Origin: Gammaproteobacteria bacterium
Lineage (GTDB): Bacteria > Pseudomonadota > Gammaproteobacteria > Steroidobacterales > GCA-2729495
Direction: 5' to 3'
DNA length: 64,000 bases
Assembly (NCBI GenBank): GCA_015709695.1
Contig: CP054183.1
Coordinates: 2,220,992 to 2,284,991 of the forward strand
The stretch's first letter is position 1. Every line of letters begins with the position of its first letter. Made by a program: the position numbers and the translations under genes. Below are positions 10,008 through 18,077 of this stretch, piece after piece. Under the pieces are notes generated by a model. That model worked only from the letters and a program-made list of their open reading frames with translations, made no database searches and was not told the origin of the DNA.

Positions 10008-11180
10008 TCAGCCTGCTCCCGCCGCGACCTGCTGGCGGAAGAAGGCGCGGATCGCGGCCCAGACCGATTCGCTGCCGGTCAGGGCGTAGCTGCCCACCGG
10101 GCGACCGGCATCGGCCTGCGCCCTGAACAGCCCGGCGGTCTCGGTGTCGAGGCCGCGGTCCTCGGAGGCCGGTGTCTCGACGTAGCCGGTGAAGCTCGCC
10201 ACCGCGGTGATGCCCTCCAGGGCGGCACCGGCGGCCTCGTGGTCGTCCTTGAAGTTCTCGCCGTCGGAACCGTAGAAGAAGTAGACGTTGTAGCGTGACG
10301 GGTCGTAGCGCTCGGCGATGGCATCGCTGACCAGCGAGAACGCCGAGGAAGCCACCGTGCCGCCCGATCCGCGCACCTGGAAGAACTCCGCCTCGGGAAA
10401 TTCCCAGGCCTTGACCGTGTGGGCGACGAACACCAGCTCGAGCCGCGAGTACTGTCGCCGCAGGCCCTGCACTACCCAGAAGAAGAAGGTCTTGGCGAGC
10501 TGGCGGTCACGGTCGCGCATGCTGGAGGACACGTCCATGGCGAAGAACACCACGGCCTGGGTGGCCGGCTGGCGGCGCGTCACCAGTTGCCGGAAGCGCA
10601 GGTCCTCGTCGGTGAACGCCGGTCCGGCCGGATCGACGGCACGGCGCTTGAGGCTTTCCTTCATGGATCGCCGCCGGTCCAGGCGCGAGCGCACGCCGCG
10701 TCGGCTCCAGCCCTCGCGCTGGTACTCCTCGTCCTGCGTCACGCCGGCGCGCGGCTGCAGGTTGGGCAGCTCGAGCTCCTCCCAGAGCCAGTCGACGATG
10801 TCGTCCACCTTGAGCTCGAGCACCAGCTGCAGGCCACCCTCGCCGTCTCCGCCCTCGCCCTTGTCCTGCCCCTGGCCAGCCGCCCCCGGCTGCGCCAGCC
10901 TGTCACCGGGCCTGACATCGCCCTGGCCGGCGCCCACCGCTTCCTCCGCATCGCGCAGCCGGAAGCGGTAATGCTCGAGGAAGCGCACCGGCACCCGCAC
11001 GGTACGGCCAGGATCGGCGCCGGACATCTCGGCATTACCGAGTACCTCGGGCAGCTTCTCGCGCACCGCGCGGCGAAGCTTCTCGTTGTGTCGCAGCCAG
11101 TCGCGCGCGCCGCGCGAGAACAGCTCGTACCAGTCCTCCCCGCCCGCGCTGCAGCCGGAGAATGTCGAGGGCAGGTCCAT
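10008..11180 (-). CDS. DUF444/YeaH-family VWA-like protein
   Basis: This 390-aa protein has, near its middle, a von Willebrand A-type metal site, FFAMDVSSSMRDRD, followed by KTFFFWVVQGLRRQY. That is the DUF444 (YeaH) hallmark. The region around residues 85-115 is glycine- and glutamine-rich and probably disordered. YeaH partners with the PrkA kinase in Enterobacteria, and the same order (prkA, this gene, spoVR) holds here with 8-17 bp gaps. The ATG at 11180 was chosen over a much longer open frame running upstream, because that longer frame overlaps all of prkA in another phase. Molecular activity is unknown. Confidence 0.88.
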   Translation of the reverse strand: MDLPSTFSGCSAGGEDWYELFSRGARDWLRHNEKLRRAVREKLPEVLGNAEMSGADPGRTVRVPVRFLEHYRFRLRDAEEAVGAGQGDVRPGDRLAQPGAAGQGQDKGEGGDGEGGLQLVLELKVDDIVDWLWEELELPNLQPRAGVTQDEEYQREGWSRRGVRSRLDRRRSMKESLKRRAVDPAGPAFTDEDLRFRQLVTRRQPATQAVVFFAMDVSSSMRDRDRQLAKTFFFWVVQGLRRQYSRLELVFVAHTVKAWEFPEAEFFQVRGSGGTVASSAFSLVSDAIAERYDPSRYNVYFFYGSDGENFKDDHEAAGAALEGITAVASFTGYVETPASEDRGLDTETAGLFRAQADAGRPVGSYALTGSESVWAAIRAFFRQQVAAGAG

Positions 11181-11197
11181 CGTCCCCGGGCCCCCGC

Positions 11198-13174
11198 CTA
11201 TTCCTGCGACAGCAGCGTGGTGACGTAGCTCAGGGCCTCGCGGGCGCTGTGCTCGTCGTAGCCGTACTCCATGACCAGGCGCTCCTGCACGGCGGAGATC
11301 TTCTGCCGCACCTCGTCGTCCGGCCGGGCGGCCGAGGTGACCAGCCGCAGCACGTCGCGGCGTTCCTCGAACAGGTACTGCTCGATGGCCTCGTGCAGGC
11401 GCGTATGGCTGTCGAGCGTGAAGCGGTCGCCGGCCTTGAAGGCCACCATGGCCTTGCGCACCACCTCCTGGCGGAAGGACTGCTTGCCGGACTCGGAGAT
11501 CTTGATCTTCTCCTCCACCTTGCGCAGGAAGCGCTCGTCGGCCGGCCGCGCCTCGCCGGTGATGGGGTCCTTCACCTCGCGCTGGTCCAGCGAGGCCTCC
11601 ACCTCGTCCAGGTACTTCTCCAGCAGCTGCTGCGCCTCGTCCTCGAATGAGGCGAACAGCGCACGGTGCACGTCCTCCTTCACCCAGCGGTTGTAGAAGT
11701 CTTTGCGTGCCGTCACCAGGAAATCCACCCAGGCCTTCTTCTGCGCGGCATCCATGCGCGCATCGCTCTGGATCGCATCCTTCAGGGCCAGCAGCATCTC
11801 CATGCTGGTGAGGCTGCGCCGGTCGCTGCGGGTGATGGCGTTGGAAATGGCGTTGATGACGAACCGCGGGCTGACCCCGGACAGGCCCTCGTCGGGGCTC
11901 TCGGCGCGCAGCCGCTCCACCTCGCTGGCGGAGACGCCCTCGACGTCCTCGCCGGCGTAGACCCGCAGCTTGCGCGACAGGTCCAGGCCCTCCTTCTCCG
12001 GCTTCGTCAGCCGCGTCAGGATGGCGAACACCGCGGCCAGCGGCAGCACATGCGGGTCCAGGTGCACGGCGCGGAAGGCCGGGGCGTTGGACACCAGCTT
12101 CTGGTAGATGCGCGCCTCGTCGGGGTAGGACAGCGTGTACGGCACCTTGACGATGACCATGCGGTCGAGCAGCGCCTCGTTTTCCTTCTCCTGGAGGAAG
12201 CGGTTGAACTCGGCGAGGTTGGTGTGCGCGACGATGGTCTCGTCCAGGTGGATCAGCGGGAAGCGCGACACCTTGACGTTCTTCTCCTGGGTGAGCGTCA
12301 GCAGCAGGTAGAGGAACTCGCGCTTCACCTTGAGGATCTCGATCATCTCCAGCATGCCGCGGCTGGCGGCATAGACGGCGCCGCTCCAGGACCAGGCGCG
12401 CGGATCGCCCTCGTCGCCGATCTCGGCCACCTTCGACAGGTCCACCGAACCGACGAGGTCGGCGATGTCGGCCGTGGTGGGGTCGTGCGGGGCGTAGGTG
12501 CCGACGCCGACGCGGGCCGCCTCCGAGAGGAAGATGCGCTCGACCGGGAACTGCATGAAGTCGCCGCGGAATTCCTCGTCGAGGCGCGCGCGGCTGTAGG
12601 GCGAGAGCTCGCCGCTGATCTCCACGCCGTAGGTCTCGCGGAACTTGCCGCGCAGGCTGGCGGGCACCAGGTTCAGCGGCGATTCGTGCAGCGGCGAGCC
12701 TTGCAGGGCATACAGCGCACCAGCATCCGTGTGGCTGTATTCCTCCAGCCCGCGCTTCATGAGGATCACTGCGGAGGACTTGCCACCCGACGGCGGACCG
12801 AGCAGCAGCAGCAGGCGGCGGCCGACATCGGAACCGGCGCTGGCCGCCTTGAAGTACTCGACCACGCGGTCGAGTGCCTCGTCGATGCCGTAGAGCTCGC
12901 TGGTGAACAGGTCCTTGGGGTTGCCTGACGCGGTGTCCGCCGCGGCATCGGGACGTTCCGCCCGGTACCAGCTGAGCATGTCGTATAGATACTGGTGGCT
13001 GGAGCGGACGAGCCGCGGGGCCGCCGCCGGGAAAATGTCGCGCAGGAATTCGGCAAAGCTGCCGCGCCACCGCGAGGCCTTGTGGTGGGTGGCGAAATTC
13101 GCCAGCTCCTCGATCAGGCTGTCGCCATTGCGCCCTGGAACAGCCTCGTGCCTGGAGTCCGTCAAGCCCGTCAT
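11198..13174 (-). CDS. prkA: PrkA-type serine protein kinase
   Basis: This 658-aa protein matches PrkA/YeaG in length and layout. An N-terminal AAA-like ATPase carries the P-loop GPPSGGKS near residue 125. A central region includes HLDETIVAHTN, and the C terminus is PrkA-specific and helical. PrkA is a cytoplasmic kinase linked to carbon and nitrogen starvation and stationary phase. ATG 13174 is preceded by AGGGAG at good spacing; a TTG six bases upstream is less likely. It heads an operon with DUF444 and SpoVR genes. A perfect TGTGA-N6-TCACA site and a possible promoter lie 190-245 bp upstream, so cAMP control is plausible. Confidence 0.93.
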   Translation of the reverse strand: MTGLTDSRHEAVPGRNGDSLIEELANFATHHKASRWRGSFAEFLRDIFPAAAPRLVRSSHQYLYDMLSWYRAERPDAAADTASGNPKDLFTSELYGIDEALDRVVEYFKAASAGSDVGRRLLLLLGPPSGGKSSAVILMKRGLEEYSHTDAGALYALQGSPLHESPLNLVPASLRGKFRETYGVEISGELSPYSRARLDEEFRGDFMQFPVERIFLSEAARVGVGTYAPHDPTTADIADLVGSVDLSKVAEIGDEGDPRAWSWSGAVYAASRGMLEMIEILKVKREFLYLLLTLTQEKNVKVSRFPLIHLDETIVAHTNLAEFNRFLQEKENEALLDRMVIVKVPYTLSYPDEARIYQKLVSNAPAFRAVHLDPHVLPLAAVFAILTRLTKPEKEGLDLSRKLRVYAGEDVEGVSASEVERLRAESPDEGLSGVSPRFVINAISNAITRSDRRSLTSMEMLLALKDAIQSDARMDAAQKKAWVDFLVTARKDFYNRWVKEDVHRALFASFEDEAQQLLEKYLDEVEASLDQREVKDPITGEARPADERFLRKVEEKIKISESGKQSFRQEVVRKAMVAFKAGDRFTLDSHTRLHEAIEQYLFEERRDVLRLVTSAARPDDEVRQKISAVQERLVMEYGYDEHSAREALSYVTTLLSQE

Positions 13175-13362
13175 GCTCAATCTCCCTGACCGGAGAGATC
13201 CGCCGAAGAAGCCCGTGCCCTCGCTTGCTGTTGTTGTTGTCGCCGACCGATCCGCGTGCTTCCCTTGAACCTCTGCCTCTGGCTTTGTAGTGGATCCGCC
13301 GGCGCCTGGGTGCCGGTCCGCTGCCTTGCGATCCCAGACTCGCCCTCCATTGGACAGAAGTC

Positions 13363-13378
13363 TGTGAGCACATTCACA
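13363..13378. promoter_or_regulatory. CRP/Vfr-type operator, perfect core
   Basis: TGTGA at 13363-13367 and TCACA at 13374-13378 are separated by six bases. This is the exact symmetrical core of the CRP consensus. It lies about 190 bp upstream of prkA on the minus strand. If the putative promoter at 13391-13418 is real, the site would sit just downstream of its start and could repress; a second promoter closer to prkA would allow activation. No direct evidence of binding. Confidence 0.55.
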
Positions 13379-13390
13379 GTACGCCTATCT

Positions 13391-13418
13391 TTTATACATA
13401 ACAGCAGGGATCGATCAA
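13391..13418 (-). promoter_or_regulatory. Possible sigma-70 promoter for the prkA operon
   Basis: Read on the minus strand, TTGATC (13418-13413) and TATAAA (13396-13391) are separated by 16 bases. It lies in the only AT-rich patch upstream of prkA, giving a leader of about 210 nt. Matches to consensus are 4/6 and 5/6. Confidence 0.35.
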
Positions 13419-13519
13419 GGAAGGCAGCAGCGTGCCAGGCATCGCTTGCTGCCATGCAAGGACGACATGGCCGTGGCGGCCGCGGACGGGGACGAGGTCA
13501 GCCGGGTTGGCGCCGGTCT

Positions 13520-14821
13520 TCAGGCCGGGACGCGCAGGACATCGCGCCCGATCCAGGCATTCTCGAATTCCGGCGGCGCCACCGGCGCGCCGTAATGGAA
13601 GCCCTGGCCGAGGTCGCAACCCATGGCTGCAAGGGCGGCAAGCGTCGCCGGCTCCTCGATGCCCTCGGCCACCACTTCGAGCTGCACGGCATGGGCGAGC
13701 TGGATGATCGACGCGACGATGTCGCGGTCGCGTTCCGCGGCGAGCACACGCGCGACGAAGGCGCGGTCGACCTTGAGTTCATCGGCCGGCAGGTCGCGCA
13801 GGTAGGCGAGGCTGGAATAGCCCGTGCCGAAGTCATCGATGGAGGTGCGGGCACCGAGACCGCGCAGCTGGCCCATGATCCGCGCGCTGGCCGCGGGGTT
13901 CTGCATGAGCGAGCTCTCGGTCAGCTCCAGCGTCAGCTGCCCGGCGGGCAGGTTCCAGACGTTGATCGCATCCTCGACGAGATCGACGAGATCGGGGTCG
14001 GCGAGGTTGCCGGCCGCGAGGTTCACCGAGATGTTGAATCCCGGCTGGCGTCCGGACCAGGCAGCCGCCTGGCGCAGCGCCGAGTTCAGCACGAACCACA
14101 GCAGCGAACGCATGCTCCGGGACTGTTCTATGGCTGCCATGAAATGCCCGGGCGGCACCAGTCCGCTCTGCGGCCTGCGCCAGCGGACCAGCGCTTCCGC
14201 GCCGTGGAGACGGCCGCTGCGCAGGTCCACCTGCGGCTGGTAGTGCAGCTCGAACTCACCCGCCTTGAGGGCCTCCTCGACCTCGAACCAGGTGTACTGG
14301 CTGGCGGCTTCCGGCGCATCCAGCAGCGATGGCGTGAACAGCACATGGGGCTCGTCCCGGCTGCGGGCCGCCTCCAGGGCGATCTCGCACTGCTGCAGCA
14401 GTTCCTCGCCCGTGCGCGCCGGATCCGGCAGCAGGGAGATGCCCGTCCTGGCACGGACCCGGGCATGGCCGGCGCCGATGACCACCGGCTCGGTGACCGC
14501 CCGCGCCACCTTGTCGGCGGCCAGCACGGCATGGCCTTCGTGCAGGGGGTTGTCGATGAGCAAGGCGAAGCTGCGACTGTTGATCTCGAAGACGCGGTCC
14601 TGCTCGCGGGCCACGCCATTGAGCCGGCTGGTGATTTCCTCGAGCACGCGGTCGCCGCCGAGGTAGCCGAAGCGGCTGTTGATCTCCCCGAGGCCGGACA
14701 GCTGCACGAGCATCAGCGCCATGGCGGAGGATCCGCTGCGCGAACGCAAGGCGTCGATCTCGCGCAGCAGCAACGAGTAGCGGAACCGGGTTGCCGTGGG
14801 AGCCTGCAGCCTGGCGCTCAT
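13520..14821 (-). CDS. EAL-domain c-di-GMP phosphodiesterase with degenerate GGDEF
   Basis: The N-terminal half (residues about 15-165) of this 433-aa protein is GGDEF-like, but the active-site loop is replaced by INSRSFALL near residue 80, so cyclase activity is not expected. The C-terminal EAL domain is well preserved. GAEALVRW carries the EAL glutamate at 209, followed by ELTES near 299-303, SIDDFGTGYSS at 328-337, LKVDRAF and EGIEEP. It should hydrolyse c-di-GMP, with the GGDEF part perhaps sensing GTP. There is no membrane segment, so it is cytoplasmic. It starts 9 bp after the HD-GYP gene stop, making a two-gene c-di-GMP turnover unit. Confidence 0.88.
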   Translation of the reverse strand: MSARLQAPTATRFRYSLLLREIDALRSRSGSSAMALMLVQLSGLGEINSRFGYLGGDRVLEEITSRLNGVAREQDRVFEINSRSFALLIDNPLHEGHAVLAADKVARAVTEPVVIGAGHARVRARTGISLLPDPARTGEELLQQCEIALEAARSRDEPHVLFTPSLLDAPEAASQYTWFEVEEALKAGEFELHYQPQVDLRSGRLHGAEALVRWRRPQSGLVPPGHFMAAIEQSRSMRSLLWFVLNSALRQAAAWSGRQPGFNISVNLAAGNLADPDLVDLVEDAINVWNLPAGQLTLELTESSLMQNPAASARIMGQLRGLGARTSIDDFGTGYSSLAYLRDLPADELKVDRAFVARVLAAERDRDIVASIIQLAHAVQLEVVAEGIEEPATLAALAAMGCDLGQGFHYGAPVAPPEFENAWIGRDVLRVPA

Positions 14822-14830
14822 GACGGCGGC

Positions 14831-16174
14831 TCAGCCGATGAAGTAGTTCTTCGGATCCAGGCCGAAGGCGCCGGCCTCGTGGCCCCTGGCGATCCAGTAG
14901 GCGTTGCCTTCGCTCTGGTCGCTCGGGCACTTGCGCAGGTCGAGGCTGCGGTACTCGCGCAAGGGCTGCTTGTCCGCATCGAGCACCAGCAGCACCTTGG
15001 GGCGCAGGCGCCGGATGCGGTTCTGCTCCACCACGATGCCGACCTCGCCGGTATTCATCTCCACGACACTGCCGGTGGGGAACATGCCCATGGCCTGCAC
15101 GAACTGCTCGACCATCTCCTTCTGGAACTGCACGCCAGACAGGCTGTTGATCTCGCGGATGGCGTCGTAGGGCGATTTCGCCTGCGCCCAGGGGCGGTGG
15201 CTGGTCATGGCGTCGTAGCAGTCCACCAGGCCGCCGATGCGGGCGAAGACCGGAATGTCCGCACCCTTCAGCCCGCGGGGGTAGCCCGAGCCATCCGCGC
15301 GCTCGTGATGGCCCTCGATCATGGCCAGCACATCCGCATTGATGCCGGGGCTGAGCTTGAGCATGTCCAGCCCGTAGGCCACGTGCTTGCGGATGGCGTC
15401 GAATTCGGCCGGCGAGAGCTTGCCGTCCTTGCCGACCAGGCTCTCGGGCAGCTTGGCCTTGCCGATGTCGAGGAGCATGCCCCCCATGGCCAGCGTGTCC
15501 AGGCCCTGGCGGTCGAAGCCGAGGTGCCGCCCGAGGATCACCGCCCAGACCGAGGAGGCGATGGAATGGTGATAGGCATATTCGTCGCGCTTGCGCAGGT
15601 AGACCAGCCAGGCCATGGCATCCTGGTTGCGCAGCACGCTGTCGATCATGGGCTTGACGGCGGTCTGCACCTTCTCGACGTCCACGCCCGCGCCCTTGCG
15701 GATGTGCACCAGCACATCGTTCATGGTGGCGACCGCCGCGTCGTAGGCGCGTATGGCCTGGGGAGCCTCGCGGGCGGTGGGCACCTGGTTGCGGTACTGG
15801 CGGTGGCCGTCGATCTTCGCTGCCAGGGCGCCGGTCGGGTCCAGCCTCGTGACCACACGCATCACCCGGCCCGTCAGGGTCGAGGGATCAGCCTCGGCCG
15901 CAACCCGGGCCCCGGCCTGGGCACGCCCGTTCATGACAGCCTCGTGGTTGCGCGGCTGCAGGGCCTGCAGGACCTTCTCCCTGGGCAGGGAACTGCGCGT
16001 GACATCGATATAGACGTGCCGGCAGAACTTGCGCAGCAGCTTCAGCTCGCTGTCCTCGCGGATCTCGAAGCCCTGGAACAGGAAGGGTGTCTCGAGCCAC
16101 GGGCGATCGAGCTGGGCCACGAACATGCCCCGCTCGAGGTTGGCGGTCTCGATCTTCTGACGCTTGAACAGCAC
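14831..16174 (-). CDS. DUF3391 + HD-GYP domain protein
   Basis: This protein is about 447 aa. The N-terminal DUF3391-like part has the pattern LERGMFVAQLDRPW. The HD-GYP domain occupies residues about 150-340, with YHHS at 201-204 and HHERADGSGYP at 289-299. The family HD motif HDIGK reads LDIGK at 235-239, so one metal-ligand histidine is missing. HD-GYP proteins normally cleave c-di-GMP to GMP, so activity here is uncertain. GTG at 16174 gives the natural MLFKRQKIE start; GTG codons at 16195 and 16204 are alternatives but sit almost on the likely transcription start. It is co-directional and nearly contiguous with the EAL gene downstream. Confidence 0.85.
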   Translation of the reverse strand: MLFKRQKIETANLERGMFVAQLDRPWLETPFLFQGFEIREDSELKLLRKFCRHVYIDVTRSSLPREKVLQALQPRNHEAVMNGRAQAGARVAAEADPSTLTGRVMRVVTRLDPTGALAAKIDGHRQYRNQVPTAREAPQAIRAYDAAVATMNDVLVHIRKGAGVDVEKVQTAVKPMIDSVLRNQDAMAWLVYLRKRDEYAYHHSIASSVWAVILGRHLGFDRQGLDTLAMGGMLLDIGKAKLPESLVGKDGKLSPAEFDAIRKHVAYGLDMLKLSPGINADVLAMIEGHHERADGSGYPRGLKGADIPVFARIGGLVDCYDAMTSHRPWAQAKSPYDAIREINSLSGVQFQKEMVEQFVQAMGMFPTGSVVEMNTGEVGIVVEQNRIRRLRPKVLLVLDADKQPLREYRSLDLRKCPSDQSEGNAYWIARGHEAGAFGLDPKNYFIG

Positions 16175-16215
16175 TGGAAGCCCCGGGGTTGGCACCGCAA
16201 GCACGAACGCTCGGT

Positions 16216-16222
16216 CATAATA
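16216..16222. promoter_or_regulatory. Possible overlapping divergent -10 elements
   Basis: The seven bases CATAATA give CATAAT on the plus strand (toward the lipoprotein gene) and TATTAT on the minus strand (toward the HD-GYP gene). This lies in the only gap between the two divergent genes. No convincing -35 box is seen on either strand. Confidence 0.3.
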
Positions 16223-16280
16223 GCGACCGCGGCCCGTGCCGCTGTGGCCGCGGTCACACTCCGGGGTGGAGGGAATGCTG

Positions 16281-16637
16281 ATGAGAACTCAGGCTACAGG
16301 TCTGGTGATGGTGGTGCTGGGACTGGCAGGCTGCTCCGGCGCCACCGGACCCATCATCGACACCAAGGGCGTGGACATGGCGCACTACCAGCAGGATCTC
16401 GCCGAATGCGAGGCCTATGCCACGCAGGTTTCAACCGGGACGGCCGTCGCCAAGGGCGCCACCGGTGGTGCGGTCGTCGGCGCCGCGGTGGGCGCCATCG
16501 CCGGCGGCAGTGCCGGCAAGGGTGCAGGGATCGGCGCGGTGACCGGCGGCGCACAGTCGGCGCGCATGTCCGATCGCGAGAAGGCGGACGTGGTACGCAA
16601 CTGCCTGCGCGGCCGCGGCTACAAGGTGCTCAACTGA
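16281..16637 (+). CDS. Glycine-zipper lipoprotein
   Basis: This 118-aa small envelope protein starts with a lipoprotein signal ending LGLAGC near residue 18. A glycine-zipper segment follows at residues about 52-85 (GGAVVGAAVGAIAGG, then GKGAGIGAVTGG), and the end is RNCLRGRGYKVLN. Glycine-zipper lipoproteins of this size (17-kDa antigen or OmpA-associated type) sit in the outer membrane; exact roles are unknown. ATG 16281 has GGAGGG seven bases upstream, which is better than the ATG at 16275 that abuts it. The mscS gene follows after 15 bp, so the two may be co-transcribed as an envelope-stress pair. Confidence 0.82.
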   Translation: MRTQATGLVMVVLGLAGCSGATGPIIDTKGVDMAHYQQDLAECEAYATQVSTGTAVAKGATGGAVVGAAVGAIAGGSAGKGAGIGAVTGGAQSARMSDREKADVVRNCLRGRGYKVLN

Positions 16638-16652
16638 CGGGGGGACGACACC

Positions 16653-17465
16653 ATGGATTTCGAGAACCTGCTCCAGTCCGGCGCGACGCTCGCGCTCGGC
16701 ATCGGCCTGAAGATCCTCGGCGCGCTGGCGGCGTGGATCGTCGGCCGCTGGCTCATCGGCCTGGCCATCCGCCTGACCAGCGCGGCGCTCACGCGCCAGC
16801 AGGTGGACTCGACCCTGCAGCGCTACCTGGGCTCGATCATCGCCGTCACCCTGAACGTGGTGCTGGTCATCGCCATCCTCGGCTACTTCGGCCTGGAGAC
16901 CACATCCTTCGCGGCCCTGCTGGCCGCGGCGGGCATCGCCATCGGCGCGGCCTGGAGCGGGCTGCTGGCGAACTTCGCCGCCGGCGTGTTCCTGGTGATC
17001 CTGCGACCGTTCAAGGTCGGTGACTTCATCGCCGCGGGCGGCGTCGAGGGCGTGGTGGAAGCCATCGGCCTGTTCGGCACCACCATCAACAGCGGCGACA
17101 ACGTCCACACCATCGTCGGCAACAACAAGATCTTCAGCGACAACATCCGCAACTTCACCGTCAATCCCTGGCGGAGGGTGGACCGCCTGGCACAGCTCGC
17201 CCACGGCGTCGACCCGAAGGACGCCACGATGCGCCTCAAGGCCGCGCTGGCGAAGATCCCCAACGTCATGGCAACACCGGCGCCGGATGTCGAGATCATC
17301 GACTTCACGCCCATGGGGCCGGTGCTCGCCGTTCGCCCCTATTGCCACAACGACCACTACTGGCAGGTGTATTTCGACACCAACCGCGTCATCGCCGAGA
17401 CCTTCGGTGCGGCCGGCTACCCGGTGCCCGAGCAGCACATGAGGGTGAAGCAGGGCGGAAGCTGA
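16653..17465 (+). CDS. mscS: Small-conductance mechanosensitive channel (MscS family)
   Basis: This 270-aa protein is close to E. coli MscS (286 aa). Three membrane segments fall within residues 10-120. The pore helix is glycine/alanine-patterned (AAAGIAIGAAWSGLLANFAAG), followed by the family signature RPFKVGDFI. The beta and alpha/beta cytoplasmic cage comes after. It is a cytoplasmic-membrane channel that opens under membrane tension to release solutes during hypo-osmotic shock. It lies downstream of a glycine-zipper lipoprotein in the same direction. It converges with a DUF488 gene; a short hairpin, TGCCGG/CCGGCA, lies between them without a T-run. Confidence 0.93.
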   Translation: MDFENLLQSGATLALGIGLKILGALAAWIVGRWLIGLAIRLTSAALTRQQVDSTLQRYLGSIIAVTLNVVLVIAILGYFGLETTSFAALLAAAGIAIGAAWSGLLANFAAGVFLVILRPFKVGDFIAAGGVEGVVEAIGLFGTTINSGDNVHTIVGNNKIFSDNIRNFTVNPWRRVDRLAQLAHGVDPKDATMRLKAALAKIPNVMATPAPDVEIIDFTPMGPVLAVRPYCHNDHYWQVYFDTNRVIAETFGAAGYPVPEQHMRVKQGGS

Positions 17466-17522
17466 ACGGCCTCGGTCAGGTCCTGCCGGGCACGAGACCG
17501 GCAATCGCACCCTGGCCGCGGC

Positions 17523-17912
17523 TCACTTCAGCTTGCGCGGCCTGGCGGCGGCTTGCCGGCGCCGCAGCTTCCTGTCCAGATATTCCTTGAGCGCCACGGC
17601 GTTGTTGTGCTCCTCGTCGTGGGAGCTGTAGACCAGCGTCACCTTCCCGCGCCGCGCCGCGGTCAGGATCGGCTGCCAGGCCTCGGGATGGCCATCGAGT
17701 TCGCCGAAGTAGCGCTCGCGGAAGCGATCCCACTTCGCCGGGTCGTGGGAGAACCACTTGCGCAGTGCCGTGCTGGGTCCGGCTTCCTTCAGCCAGGCGA
17801 CCACATGGAGCTTCTCCTTCGTCAGGCCGCGTGGCCACAGCCGTTCGACCAGCAGGCGGGTGCCGTCGCTGCCCGACACCGGCTCGTAGGCCCGTTTCAC
17901 GGTGATGGTCAT
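17523..17912 (-). CDS. DUF488-family protein
   Basis: This 129-aa protein has the DUF488 hallmarks RLLVERLWPRG near residue 24, LRKWFSHDP near 54 and VTLVYSSHDEEHNNA near 98. DUF488 proteins (YeaO group) are small cytoplasmic proteins of unknown function. ATG 17912 is preceded by GGAGGA at ideal spacing; the frame can be extended to 18053 but the family alignment starts at TITVKRAYEP. It appears to be a single-gene unit divergent from the repeat protein at 18078. Confidence 0.85.
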   Translation of the reverse strand: MTITVKRAYEPVSGSDGTRLLVERLWPRGLTKEKLHVVAWLKEAGPSTALRKWFSHDPAKWDRFRERYFGELDGHPEAWQPILTAARRGKVTLVYSSHDEEHNNAVALKEYLDRKLRRRQAAARPRKLK

Positions 17913-18077
17913 GGATCCTCCGGTTGACGTGATCTGGGGGCGATATCCGATGTTACCCGCACTGGACATAATCCGGCCGTCGACCGCCCGATCGCTTCTT
18001 GCACCTGCAGCAAGCTGCGCGCATGATCGGCTCCGCAACGCCGTCGCTACCAAGAACTACTCATAAGGAGCGTCGCC

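Larger units (their letters stand above)
13175..13519. other. 345-bp intergenic region upstream of prkA
   Basis: There is no credible gene here. It holds a ribosome site AGGGAG just before prkA, a CRP-type palindrome at 13363-13378 and a possible minus-strand promoter at 13391-13418. The AT-rich patch at 13385-13405 stands out from the GC-rich surroundings. The side next to the EAL gene stop shows no clear terminator. Confidence 0.7.

Noticed and set aside
11181-13373. Long N-terminal extension of the DUF444 frame
   Set aside because: The frame stays open upstream to 13373 but runs through prkA in a different phase. Only the 10008-11180 part has DUF444 motifs.
13520-14821. Active diguanylate cyclase
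   Set aside because: The GGDEF loop is replaced by INSRSFALL, so only the EAL activity is supported.
13256-17023. A 1255-codon open frame on the plus strand
   Set aside because: It is antisense to prkA's start region, the EAL gene and the HD-GYP gene, and overlaps two real plus-strand genes in another phase. High third-position GC opens such frames; the residues show no family motifs.
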